A stretch of 64,000 nucleotides of DNA from Cohnella faecalis. Lineage in GTDB: Bacteria > Bacillota > Bacilli > Paenibacillales > Paenibacillaceae. This document shows positions 54,967-62,736 of the stretch, piece after piece. The position numbers were made by a program, and so were the translations under genes. The notes under the pieces are model-generated. The model made no database searches, was not told the DNA's origin, and was given only the letters and a program-made list of their open reading frames with translations. The first letter of the stretch is position 1. The number at the start of each line of letters is the position of its first letter. The stretch is taken from assembly GCF_003570905.1 (NCBI RefSeq), contig NZ_QXJM01000023.1, forward strand, positions 248,001-312,000, in the 5' to 3' direction.

Positions 54967-55021
54967 ATTATGCCGAATGATGGTCTCTATGATGAACGAT
55001 CGATATGAACGGAATATGAAC
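54967..55021 (-). promoter_or_regulatory. Promoter with HssR-type direct repeat
   Basis: On the minus strand, GTTCATATT-CC-GTTCATATC (plus 55002-55021) matches 17 of 18 fixed positions of the S. aureus HssR repeat GTTCATATT-N2-GTTCATATT as I remember it. A third partial copy GTTCATC (54991-54997) overlaps the -35, with CATAAT (plus 54967-54972) as -10 at 18 nt. The arrangement suits activation of the exporter gene. Confidence 0.75.
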
Positions 55022-55095
55022 GACTGCCGCCCGGCATGGTACAATGTAAAAAAGTTTGAATAGAAGACTAGATTGCGCCGGAGGGAACAACCAGC

Positions 55096-55713
55096 ATGGA
55101 ACAATGGAGCAACGAGCGGCTGTCGCGGCAGATCGCGTTCATAACGGAAATCGACAAGCTGAAAACGGTGCTCAGGCACAGCTATTTAATGGATGGATCG
55201 CGAAGGGAAAATACCGCCGAGCATAGCTGGCACGTCTCGGTTATTGCGATGGCGCTGCTGGAGCACGCGGGCGATCCCGCACCCGACTTGAATCGTGTGA
55301 TTAAGCTGTTGCTTCTGCATGATTTGGTAGAGATCGATGCGGGCGACACGTTCGCCTACGACGACAAAGGCTACGCAGACAAGGAGGAGCGGGAAAATGC
55401 GGCGGCAAGACGGCTGTTCGGCATCCTTCCCGACGACCAACGGGACGAATGGCTCGCGCTGTGGCGAGAGTTCGAGGACGGCGTCACGATCGAGTCGCGA
55501 TACGCGGCTGCGCTGGACCGACTTCATCCGGTCATTCACAATTATTATACGGGAGGCGTGAGCTGGAAGAAAAACGGGATCGTAAGAGCGCAGGTGATCC
55601 GCCGTCTTGACCCGCTTCGGACCGTATCGGAGCCGCTGTGGCATTTTGCGCTGGACATGCTGGAACGGGCCGTCGCTCTAGGCTTATTGCTGGACGATGA
55701 GGCCGCGGAGTAA
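55096..55713 (+). CDS. HD-domain hydrolase, YfbR/HDDC2-like (5'-deoxynucleotidase type)
   Basis: 205 aa. HD motifs: HSWHVSVIAMALLEHAG, LLLHDLVEIDAGDTFAYD and a closing Asp in AALDRLHPVIHNYY. The N-terminus FITEIDKLKTVLRHSYLMDGSRRENTAEHSW is typical of the YfbR-like group that dephosphorylates deoxynucleoside monophosphates. ATG 55096 follows GGAGGGAAC. A TACAAT near 55040 with TGG upstream is a likely -10; its promoter shares the region with the divergent HssR-type box. Confidence 0.85.
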   Translation: MEQWSNERLSRQIAFITEIDKLKTVLRHSYLMDGSRRENTAEHSWHVSVIAMALLEHAGDPAPDLNRVIKLLLLHDLVEIDAGDTFAYDDKGYADKEERENAAARRLFGILPDDQRDEWLALWREFEDGVTIESRYAAALDRLHPVIHNYYTGGVSWKKNGIVRAQVIRRLDPLRTVSEPLWHFALDMLERAVALGLLLDDEAAE

Positions 55714-55746
55714 CTTCGGAACGATGAGGAAGGAGGCGGTCGCTAG

Positions 55747-56316
55747 ATGCCGCATTTGATCGGGGATCGAATCGTACTCAGGGAATACCGTCGAGAAGAC
55801 TTGGAGCCGATCCGGGCGTGGGTGAACAATCCGGAAATCGTCTGCCATCTGTCGGATATTTTTCTGTATCCCCAGGCGATGGATTCGACGGAAGCATATC
55901 TGGAATCGATGGTGGAAGGCAAGTCCGACTGCCTGGGCTTCGTCATAGCCGATCCGGCGGACGGAAGCTATATCGGTCAGATTAATCTGGACAGCGTCGA
56001 CTGGAAAAACCGGGTCGGCAAAATCGGCGTCGTCATCGGCTCCGTTCGGCACTTGGGACAAGGCTTCGGCACCGAGGCGATGCTGCTTCTGATCGATTTC
56101 TCGTTCCGGGAGATGAACTTGAACCGTCTGGAGCTCGAAGTGTACGACTTCAACGACCGGGCGCGCAGCTGCTACCGGAAGTGCGGCTTCCAGGAAGAAG
56201 GACGGCTTCGCGAGCGCCAGTACAAAAACGGGCGATACGTGGATGTTATTCAGATGGGACTGCTTCGCTCGGAATGGGAGGCGCAAGGCCGGATACAGGG
56301 CGGGGGAGAGGATTGA
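55747..56316 (+). CDS. GNAT acetyltransferase (RimJ/SpeG-like)
   Basis: 189 aa. It begins GDRIVLREYRREDLEPIRAW; acetyl-CoA region GKIGVVIGSVRHLGQGFGTEAM; then LNRLELEVYDFNDRARSCYRKCGF and GRLRERQYKNGRYVDVIQMGLL, all typical of the ribosomal-protein/polyamine acetyltransferase clade. Substrate unknown. GGAAGGAGG precedes ATG 55747; it follows the HD gene by 33 nt. Confidence 0.88.
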   Translation: MPHLIGDRIVLREYRREDLEPIRAWVNNPEIVCHLSDIFLYPQAMDSTEAYLESMVEGKSDCLGFVIADPADGSYIGQINLDSVDWKNRVGKIGVVIGSVRHLGQGFGTEAMLLLIDFSFREMNLNRLELEVYDFNDRARSCYRKCGFQEEGRLRERQYKNGRYVDVIQMGLLRSEWEAQGRIQGGGED

Positions 56317-56413
56317 TACCATTATCCCTTTCGCTCAGTTCTGGCTGCATCTCAACCATAATCCGCTTCGTTCCGTGCTGGCATTGTTCAAAACTATTAT
56401 CCCTTTCACTCAG
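56314..56413. repeat. Second locus of the TATCCC-family intergenic repeat
   Basis: ACCATTATCCCTTTCGCTCAG (56317-56337), a degenerate ACCATAATCCGCTTCG (56355-56370) and ACTATTATCCCTTTCACTCAG (56393-56413). These match the minus-strand form of the four units at 20335-20508. Confidence 0.6.
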
Positions 56414-56424
56414 AGAGGACCGGA

Positions 56425-56612
56425 AATAGAGTGATTTTTTCGTTCTATTTTTGAAGCAAAACGGTTTTTCGTTAGTATAAGGTGATTATTTCGTCTTATT
56501 GGTCGTCCATCTGCGAAAATCGGGCCATCATGCGCAGAATAAGGTGGTTTTTTCGCTTTATTTGCCAATTGAACAAACAAAGCAGGGGAATAAGACGATA
56601 TTATCGCGCTAT
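56425..56612. repeat. Four A/T-ended imperfect palindromes
   Basis: Units at 56425-56449, 56477-56499, 56538-56562 and 56589-56612 follow the pattern AATAAG-G(T/C)GA-T-rich-TCG(T/C)-CTTATT with mismatches, each able to form a short hairpin. No gene-like ORF with a ribosome site is present in 56317-56827. Related to the pair at 43903-43978. Confidence 0.55.
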
Positions 56613-56708
56613 GAGTCCCGTGTCATCCACGATAATCGCACATTTATTACATAACAATAATTATGTAAACGAATCGACGCGAGGTCCAGGTGTATCAACT
56701 ATCGGCAC

Positions 56709-56738
56709 GAGGTCCAGGGGAAACCTGGATCTTTTTTT
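56709..56738 (+). terminator. Intrinsic terminator with an upstream duplicated stem
   Basis: TCCAGG-GGAAA-CCTGGA followed by seven T. The left arm, GAGGTCCAGG (56709-56718), is also present as an exact direct copy at 56681-56690. An inverted repeat ACATAA/TTATGT lies at 56650-56667. Confidence 0.75.
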
Positions 56739-56771
56739 GAACATTTTTTAAACTTAATAGGGTGCTAGGTT

Positions 56772-56780
56772 TGGTATAAT
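56772..56780 (+). promoter_or_regulatory. Extended -10 promoter of the GH18-like gene
   Basis: TGGTATAAT at 56772-56780 is an extended -10; no good -35 is seen. It lies about 45 nt upstream of the start codon. Confidence 0.6.
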
Positions 56781-56827
56781 TCTCGTAGACTGCTAACATC
56801 TACAACATCATGAGGAGATCTGCGAGA

Positions 56828-58126
56828 ATGGGCAAATGGGGAAAAGCAACCTTAACGGCATTAATTAGTTTGAGCATCGGCGCTTCTGTGCCGCAAGGCG
56901 CCTCGGAGGCCGCGGGCTCCAGCGCGGCGGCTAGTGCCTCAGTCGTTAACAAAGTGAATGTTCTATTGGACGATGTGGCACTTGGCTTCGACTCGGCGCC
57001 TCGAATCGAGAATAGCGTAACGATCGTTCCTTTTCGGACGTTGGCCGAGGCGCTTGGAATTAACGTGCAATGGGAGGAAAAGAGCCAGACCGTGACGGCA
57101 ACCGGAACCGTTAACGGAAAAGCGGTCAAAGTCGTGCTCCGAGTCGGAAGCGCGACCGCGAGCGTGAACGGCCAGTCGATGAAGCTGCTTACAGCTTCTG
57201 TGAAGAGGGAAGGCCGCGTCCTGATTCCGCTTAATTTTTTCAGCACGCAGTTCGGAGCCGTCGTAGGCTGGGACAGCAAGACGCGAACCGTCTCGATCGT
57301 ATCCCCGAAGCGGGAGATGCATTTGCGCTCGTTTTACGCGCTCGGCTCATTCAAGCAGCGAGGGCTTATCTCGTCGATGAATTCGGTCGCGTTCGGCTGG
57401 AGCCGCATCGATTCGAACGGCGAATGGGTGTTGGACGGAGCCGATTATAACTGGCCGGAAGCGGCCGGCGATATTACGCCGGAATCGATCGTCGCCGACG
57501 CATCCGCGGCGAAGGCCGCTCCGTATTTGATGGTCTATTCCGTCGACGGCAATAACGAGCTGACCCGCATGCTGGGCGATGCGAAGCTGCGAACGCGTTC
57601 TATCGATTCGATTACGAAGCTTGTGAAGGAAAAAGGGTTCGGAGGAGTCGTGCTCGATTTCGAAGGGTTGGGGCTAAAGCTCGATCCGTTGGGACAGCAG
57701 AAGCTTTTGAACGATTATGTAAGCCTTCTTGCGGATAAACTGTCTACAGACGGGGTCAAATTGTCGCTGGCGGTTCCGCCTCCCAACGGTTCCTACAAAG
57801 GTTACGATTACAAGAGATTGGCGGAGCTCGCCGACGACCTCGTGCTGATGGCCTACGATTACAAAGCGCCGGGCGCTCCGACCGCACCCGAGCCAAATGC
57901 CAAGGTTGACGCCGCTATCGCTCTTATGCTCAAAGCCGGCGTTCCCAAACAAAAGCTGCTTCTGGGCATCAACTTGAACAGCGAAACGCCGACGACGCTA
58001 GATGACAAGCTGGGTCTGGCTAAGCGTTACGATTTGAAAGGCGCGGCATTCTGGGCGCTTCGTTACTTCGGCAAAGAAGGCATGACCGAAGCGATGAACG
58101 CCTCGGTGACCAAGAAAGGTAATTAG
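56828..58126 (+). CDS. Secreted GH18-like protein with copper-amine-oxidase-N-type stalk domain
   Basis: 432 aa. A signal peptide (about 1-30) is followed by a copper amine oxidase N-terminal-like domain (about 40-160; NVLLDDVALGFDSAPRIENS, VPFRTLAEALGINVQWEE, LIPLNFFSTQFGAVVGWD) and a GH18 TIM-barrel-like domain (about 170-430) with the catalytic-type segment FGGVVLDFEGLG, then LSLAVPPPNGS and LMAYDYKAPG. Such proteins act on peptidoglycan or spore coat polymers; the precise sugar target is unknown. ATG 56828 is chosen because GAGGAG lies 10 nt upstream; the in-frame ATG 56810 just precedes that site. Confidence 0.85.
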   Translation: MGKWGKATLTALISLSIGASVPQGASEAAGSSAAASASVVNKVNVLLDDVALGFDSAPRIENSVTIVPFRTLAEALGINVQWEEKSQTVTATGTVNGKAVKVVLRVGSATASVNGQSMKLLTASVKREGRVLIPLNFFSTQFGAVVGWDSKTRTVSIVSPKREMHLRSFYALGSFKQRGLISSMNSVAFGWSRIDSNGEWVLDGADYNWPEAAGDITPESIVADASAAKAAPYLMVYSVDGNNELTRMLGDAKLRTRSIDSITKLVKEKGFGGVVLDFEGLGLKLDPLGQQKLLNDYVSLLADKLSTDGVKLSLAVPPPNGSYKGYDYKRLAELADDLVLMAYDYKAPGAPTAPEPNAKVDAAIALMLKAGVPKQKLLLGINLNSETPTTLDDKLGLAKRYDLKGAAFWALRYFGKEGMTEAMNASVTKKGN

Positions 58127-58204
58127 TCAATACGCAGAATGGGACTTGCGCAGTAGAAAACGTCACTCTAATCGTTAACGTACGGGAGGATAGAAGCCGC
58201 GAAT

Positions 58205-58813
58205 ATGGAAATTATGACTCCGCAGCTGCTTTATCACGGTACGACGGATACGGTCGTCGCCGGCTTTCAGTCCAAGCTGCTTAACAGCAAGTATTGGAAG
58301 CCGGGCAGAGATTTCGGAGAAGGCTTCTATACGACGATATCCGCCGCTCAAGCTCGCAAATGGGCGCATCGTTCGGTGGATCGATCCGTAGAGCCCGCCA
58401 AGCCTTGCGTTCTGACCGTCGAACTGACGTCGATGCCGAAAAAATACGAGCCTCGCGTTTTTTTGTCCGAATCGCCGGCATGGTCGCAGTTCATTTTCGA
58501 TCATCGTACGATCGCGATCAAGGGAGAAGATCCTTGCGATAAGCATCCGGATATTGTTATTGGTCCGATGGCGGACAACGACACTGGCAAAATCGTGCTG
58601 CAAGCGGTACAATTAAAGAAAGATGCCGATTGGTTCTACGATCAGATTACTCGCACCGGGAAGGGCAGACGACTGGATTCGCTCCGATTGGGCAATCAGG
58701 TTGTTTTTTCGTCGGAGCGATGGGAATCGTCCCTTCGGCTTGTCGGCTATTCTATATTCGCGGGAGGAAGGTGGATCTATCATGAAAACGCGAGTCAGAT
58801 TGAATCTCTATGA
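58205..58813 (+). CDS. DUF3990 protein, ADP-ribosyltransferase-like fold
   Basis: 202 aa. The N-terminal half shows the DUF3990 pattern: LLYHGTTDTVV (His near 11), GRDFGEGFYTTISAAQARKWA, then DIVIGPMADNDTG and near the end LGNQVVFSSERWESSLRLVG, matching the usual QxxF-(S/H)(S/T)E block. DUF3990 is related to ADP-ribosyltransferases and is found in toxin-like contexts; activity here is not shown. ATG 58205 has GGGAGG 15 nt upstream, a long spacing. It overlaps the next gene by 32 nt in another frame. Confidence 0.8.
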   Translation: MEIMTPQLLYHGTTDTVVAGFQSKLLNSKYWKPGRDFGEGFYTTISAAQARKWAHRSVDRSVEPAKPCVLTVELTSMPKKYEPRVFLSESPAWSQFIFDHRTIAIKGEDPCDKHPDIVIGPMADNDTGKIVLQAVQLKKDADWFYDQITRTGKGRRLDSLRLGNQVVFSSERWESSLRLVGYSIFAGGRWIYHENASQIESL

Positions 58814-59078
58814 GCGAAGCATCGTTGAACTGCTGTCGAGCGAATTCGGATATTCCGCCGGCGACGCCCGCGCTCTTGTCGTCAGATACATACAGGTGAT
58901 CCGCAAGCTCGGAGCCTATGACAACAGCCGCGATCAGGCGGAAAGGCTTGCGGAAGCCGATGCCAAGAGCTATTCTCCGGAAGCATGGCTGGAGCGGCTG
59001 GCCGCAAGCGAACGCGAGCGCGCATACGACAAGGGCCTGCCGCACGAGAAGGGCACCATTTTCGCGAACGTCAGATAA
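58782..59078 (+). CDS. Hypothetical protein overlapping the DUF3990 gene
   Basis: 98 aa, charged and helical (MKTRVRLNLYERSIVELLSS, then GYSAGDARALVVRYIQVIRK). It starts at ATG 58782 with AAGGTGG 8 nt upstream, inside the end of the DUF3990 gene, so translation is probably coupled. DUF3990 genes are often next to small DUF3791 genes; this protein is of comparable size but I cannot confirm the family. A partner or antidote role is an inference from the arrangement. Confidence 0.65.
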   Translation: MKTRVRLNLYERSIVELLSSEFGYSAGDARALVVRYIQVIRKLGAYDNSRDQAERLAEADAKSYSPEAWLERLAASERERAYDKGLPHEKGTIFANVR

Positions 59079-59127
59079 CAGGCTCTTCGGCCGACGCCTA
59101 ACGGACTTTTTATTCCCTTCATCACTG

Positions 59128-60720
59128 TCAGCCGATCGATCGAAAATATTTCGTCATTTCGCGAATCATATATTGTCTTCCGATGGGACCCCAAGGGTCC
59201 CATTGTTTGCTGTCCGGGCAAAAAACCTTCTTTTCCCTTACCGCCTTCAATCGCTGCCAAAGCGGCTGCTCGGAGAAAGAAGCGATGTCGGCGGGTTCGC
59301 TCCAGATGAGCAGCAGATTGCTCGGATCCAAGGCGGCGAGCCGCTCCAGAGCGTTTCCTGCGTAAGAGACAAACTCCAATCCGTCGTCCGGACGGAAGCC
59401 CAGATCGCGATAGAACAGGTCGGATAGCGCATGTCCCGACCGCCCGTACATTCGACAATCTCCGGCCAGAAGCCGGACGATCGTCCATTTGCCATCCTTT
59501 GCAATCGACTCCAGCCGCTTGCGCCCCCATTTCTCTGTTTTTTTGACGTCTCGGACAACCTTTTCGGCTTCAGGTTCCTTGCCGATGCTTACCGCGACGT
59601 CCATCAAATAACGGTCCCAGCTATTGTGCGCGTCGATAATGACGGTATTGTTCGCTCCCAGCCATTCGACGTCGTTCGGATTATCGGGAAATTCGGTTTT
59701 CAGAATCAAATCCGGAGACAGCCGGAGAATATCGCGGGAAGACACCGTTTTCTCGGAATTGATCGGCATTGTGGCCGCCAGCCTATCCTGCAAATAGGAA
59801 GGAAAGCCCGAAGCGTTGCGGTAAAAAGTAGGAAAACCGGAAGCGGCGGACGGCTTGACGCCGAGCGACAGCAGATGGTCTTGGAGCAGGTGACCGCTTA
59901 CGACGGCGATCTTTTTTTCGTATTTCTTCATATAAACGGTGGGAGGAATGCCTTCCCACTTTTTGAACAATCGGCTGAAATAGAGCTCGTCCTGAAATCC
60001 GATCCATTCCGCGACTTCCTTAAGCTTCGAACGGGGCTCGGCCAACATCGTCTTGGCGAGATCCAACCGTATTTGGGTCAAATAGGTTCCCGGAGTCATT
60101 CCCATGGCTTGCTTGAACGCCCGGCAGTAGGAGCTTGGCGTCAATCCGGCCATTCCCGCGAGTGCGGCCAGCGGTATCGATTCGGCAAAATGATCGTTCA
60201 TATAATCGATTGTTCGCTGAAGCGACTCGGAGACGGCATCACGGCTTTCCTCATGCTCGTTTACCCAATCCAACATTTCGCATAACACCGCCTGCTTGCG
60301 ATCGGAAGGCTCTTGAGAACGATCCTTCATGGCCGTGCGAAGCTTCGAGAGCAGCGCGGTCATATGGGAAGGGGAGCGCAACGGCGCGGCGAAGCCGTCG
60401 GCCTCGCGCTCAAGCCATGCGGCTTGAAGCCGCTCGCCGTCGCATTGAATAGACATCGTTCGGTATTGAACGAAATCGATGCAAAGCTCCGATTTGTCGT
60501 CTGCTTCGAGCTCGATTGTCGCAGGAGCTCCAAGCTTGACGCATAAATCCGGGCGAAGCGAATGTGCGTTGCCGTCGACGAGCAAGCGGCCGCGTCCCCC
60601 GGTTACGTAGAGCAAGGATGCGGAACGCAGCATGGCCGGCTTCAGGCGGGAGCCGGGGGAGTACCGATGAGATTTCAGGCTGATCGGCACGCGGTGAAAA
60701 GTCCGAAAGGTCGTATTCAA
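59128..60720 (-). CDS. AraC-family regulator fused to a siderophore-binding-like domain, Btr-like
   Basis: 530 aa. An N-terminal cupin-like part (about 1-130) is followed by two AraC HTH motifs (about 155-255; SIPLAALAGMAGLTPSSYCRAF, KLKEVAEWIGFQDELYFSRLF) and a C-terminal periplasmic-binding-protein-like domain (about 265-525; KKIAVVSGHLLQDHLLSLGV, ILRLSPDLILKTEF). This is the layout of Bacillus Btr, which binds ferri-siderophore in the cytoplasm and activates its uptake genes. TTG 60720 (AAGAAGGGA upstream) is preferred; the open frame to 61059 crosses the divergent promoter and is not coding. A weak Fur box precedes it. Confidence 0.85.
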   Translation of the reverse strand: MNTTFRTFHRVPISLKSHRYSPGSRLKPAMLRSASLLYVTGGRGRLLVDGNAHSLRPDLCVKLGAPATIELEADDKSELCIDFVQYRTMSIQCDGERLQAAWLEREADGFAAPLRSPSHMTALLSKLRTAMKDRSQEPSDRKQAVLCEMLDWVNEHEESRDAVSESLQRTIDYMNDHFAESIPLAALAGMAGLTPSSYCRAFKQAMGMTPGTYLTQIRLDLAKTMLAEPRSKLKEVAEWIGFQDELYFSRLFKKWEGIPPTVYMKKYEKKIAVVSGHLLQDHLLSLGVKPSAASGFPTFYRNASGFPSYLQDRLAATMPINSEKTVSSRDILRLSPDLILKTEFPDNPNDVEWLGANNTVIIDAHNSWDRYLMDVAVSIGKEPEAEKVVRDVKKTEKWGRKRLESIAKDGKWTIVRLLAGDCRMYGRSGHALSDLFYRDLGFRPDDGLEFVSYAGNALERLAALDPSNLLLIWSEPADIASFSEQPLWQRLKAVREKKVFCPDSKQWDPWGPIGRQYMIREMTKYFRSIG

Positions 60721-60766
60721 AAGCGGAGCATCCCTTCTTTTAAGGTGGAGGCACCTTTGATACAGT

Positions 60767-60785
60767 CTATTGAGAATTATTATCA
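60767..60785 (-). promoter_or_regulatory. Weak Fur-like box before the Btr-like gene
   Basis: On the minus strand, GATAATAATTCTCAATAGA matches about 13 of 19 positions of the Fur consensus, downstream of a possible TTGCGA-18-TAAGAT promoter. The 226-nt gap to the divergent lipoprotein gene holds only regulatory sequence, including AAGGTG/CACCTT at about 60741-60757. Confidence 0.45.
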
Positions 60786-60897
60786 CGCTAATCTTATCAA
60801 AAAAATCCATTTGCTCGCAACCGAAAACTATGCACATATTGTCCATGCGAATCGGACAATTTCGTGTATAGCTACAGGCATTGCCGACGTTTAGAAT

Positions 60898-60916
60898 GTT
60901 ATTGATAATGATTATC
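60898..60916 (+). promoter_or_regulatory. Fur box before the iron-uptake operon
   Basis: GTTATTGATAATGATTATC matches 16 of 19 positions of the Fur consensus, 31 nt before the lipoprotein start. Confidence 0.8.
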
Positions 60917-60946
60917 ACTATATAGAGAAGAGACGGAGGATCGGGA

Positions 60947-61420
60947 TTGAAGAAGGGAATGCACCAGCGAGCGTCGGTATCCGCGATGCTTCTTCTAATA
61001 GCCGCGTTGTTGGTCGGATGCTCCTCTGAGGACGGCAACAAAGCGGAAACGGCTTCCAAGGCGGGAGAAAGCGCAGCGAAGGCGGATCCGTTCGCGGACG
61101 CCCCCAGTGTAGAGGTAGCCGATCTTCAGTCGGGACTCGCTCTCCTGAACGACATGGTTAAATCGTTCAAGCAATCCGTCGAGTCGGACGATGCCGGCTC
61201 GCTGACGGAACTGACAGGCCAAATGTCCGGGGTGTGGGTCAAGATCGGAACGGAAGTAAAAAGCGGCAATCCTCAGCTGTTCGAGTCGGTTAACGACTTG
61301 CTGGCAAAGCTTGCGGAACAAGCTCGCTCCGACAAGCCGGATAGGGATGCGTTAATCGAGCAGTCCTATTCGCTCTACCAACAAATTCGCGATGCCAGGA
61401 AACAATTGCAGGTCCAATAA
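60947..61420 (+). CDS. Lipoprotein of the iron locus, unknown family
   Basis: 157 aa. A lipoprotein signal (LLLIAALLVGCSS, Cys near 25) is followed by a Ser/Ala/Lys linker and a helical domain (about 60-155; VADLQSGLALLNDMVKSFKQ and LFESVNDLLAKLAEQA). The helical part recalls imelysin/EfeO-like helical bundles but is too short to assign. TTG 60947 follows CGGAGG. First gene behind the Fur box, so it is probably iron-repressed and part of the uptake operon. Confidence 0.75.
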   Translation: MKKGMHQRASVSAMLLLIAALLVGCSSEDGNKAETASKAGESAAKADPFADAPSVEVADLQSGLALLNDMVKSFKQSVESDDAGSLTELTGQMSGVWVKIGTEVKSGNPQLFESVNDLLAKLAEQARSDKPDRDALIEQSYSLYQQIRDARKQLQVQ

Positions 61421-61447
61421 CATACGAAAAGGCAAGGTGCCCCATTT

Positions 61448-62731
61448 ATGAATTTCTCAACGAAACGACTATTCGGTCTTTTTCTCGCAATTGCGCTCGT
61501 TTTTTCCATAGTGCCTCTATCCGTCGCAGCGGCGAAATCTCCCATTACCGTTAAGCTCGACGGCAAAACGGTCGAATTCGGTGTCGCTCCTCAATCTATC
61601 GGCGGACGCACCTTCGTGCCTTACCGAGCGCTTGCCGAAAAATTAAAAGCAACCGTCAAGTGGAACGAAGCGGCCAAAAAAGCGACGATCGTCAAAGGAA
61701 GCAAGACAATTGAGCTTACGATCGGCAGCAAGACGGCTAAGATCAACGGCAAATCGGTGACGCTTGACGCGGCTCCCGTGACGAAGAGCGGAACGACGCT
61801 TGTGCCGCTGCGCTTTGTGGGCGAATCTCTCGGCTTATGGGTAACGTGGAACGCGGCTGCTTCGACAGCAAATCTGGAAAGCACGAGAACGATCGCCCAT
61901 GCCATGGGCACAACGAAGCTGGATCACGTGCCGGAGCGAGTCGTTGTCCTCTTCAACGGCATGGTCGACATTTCCGTGCTGCTCGGAGTGAAGCCGGTAG
62001 GCGCGGTCGAATCTTATGTGCAGCAGCCTTTCTACTATTACTTGCGCAGCTCCATGACCGGCGTAACGGTTCTCGGCGACGAGACGCAGCCGAACCTGGA
62101 GGCTATCGTCAGCCTGAAGCCCGACATTATTATTACGACCAAAGAAAGACATGAGAAAATTTACGACCAGTTGAACAAAATCGCTCCGACGATCATGACG
62201 GAAAAGCTTGCCAATTGGCAGGACAACCTGAAGATCGCATCCAGAATCTACAATAAAGAAACGATTGCGGACGCTTTTCTGGCCGATTGGAAAGATCGCG
62301 TAGCCGATTTCAAGCAAAAAATCGGTTCCCGCGCGAAAAACACCGAAGTATCGCTTATCCGGTTCAACGGCGGCACGACCGCTCGCGCTTACCAAGCGGG
62401 CTTCGCTTACAACATCTTCAAGGAGCTCGGCTTCTCGTTCCCTAAGCAGCAGGTTGCGACAGGCAAGGAGTTCATAACGGTCGAAACTCTCGAGCAAGTA
62501 TCGATGCTGGACGGAGACGTTATTTTCGACTTCACGACGGATTGGACGGAGGACGGAAGCATCACGAAAAACCAATCGACTTGGCTCGCTAGCCCGCTGT
62601 GGAAAAATCTCGGCGCCGTCAAAAACAAAAAGTACTACAAAGTAAACGTCGTCACCTGGAACATGTCCGGCGGAGCGATGGCGGCCAAAGAATTGCTTGA
62701 CGATCTGTATTTCTACTTCGATCTGGACTAA
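61448..62731 (+). CDS. Siderophore-binding protein with copper-amine-oxidase-N-type domain in place of a lipid anchor
   Basis: 427 aa. The signal peptide (about 1-29) ends SVAAAKS with no lipobox Cys. Residues about 32-145 form a copper amine oxidase N-terminal-like domain (TVKLDGKTVEFGVAPQSIGG, VPLRFVGESLGLWVTWN). Residues about 150-427 are a TroA/FecB-type binding protein (VPERVVVLFNGMVDISVLLG, LKPDIIITTKERHEKIYDQL, YKVNVVTWNMSGG). It should capture a ferric siderophore for the permeases next to it. ATG 61448 follows AAGGTG, 27 nt after the lipoprotein gene. Confidence 0.87.
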   Translation: MNFSTKRLFGLFLAIALVFSIVPLSVAAAKSPITVKLDGKTVEFGVAPQSIGGRTFVPYRALAEKLKATVKWNEAAKKATIVKGSKTIELTIGSKTAKINGKSVTLDAAPVTKSGTTLVPLRFVGESLGLWVTWNAAASTANLESTRTIAHAMGTTKLDHVPERVVVLFNGMVDISVLLGVKPVGAVESYVQQPFYYYLRSSMTGVTVLGDETQPNLEAIVSLKPDIIITTKERHEKIYDQLNKIAPTIMTEKLANWQDNLKIASRIYNKETIADAFLADWKDRVADFKQKIGSRAKNTEVSLIRFNGGTTARAYQAGFAYNIFKELGFSFPKQQVATGKEFITVETLEQVSMLDGDVIFDFTTDWTEDGSITKNQSTWLASPLWKNLGAVKNKKYYKVNVVTWNMSGGAMAAKELLDDLYFYFDLD

Positions 62732-62736
62732 TACGA

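Noticed and set aside
60721..61059. N-terminal extension of the AraC/Btr-like gene
   Set aside because: The frame is open but crosses the Fur boxes and the promoter of the divergent operon, codes for an atypical sequence, and has no ribosome site; TTG 60720 fits better.
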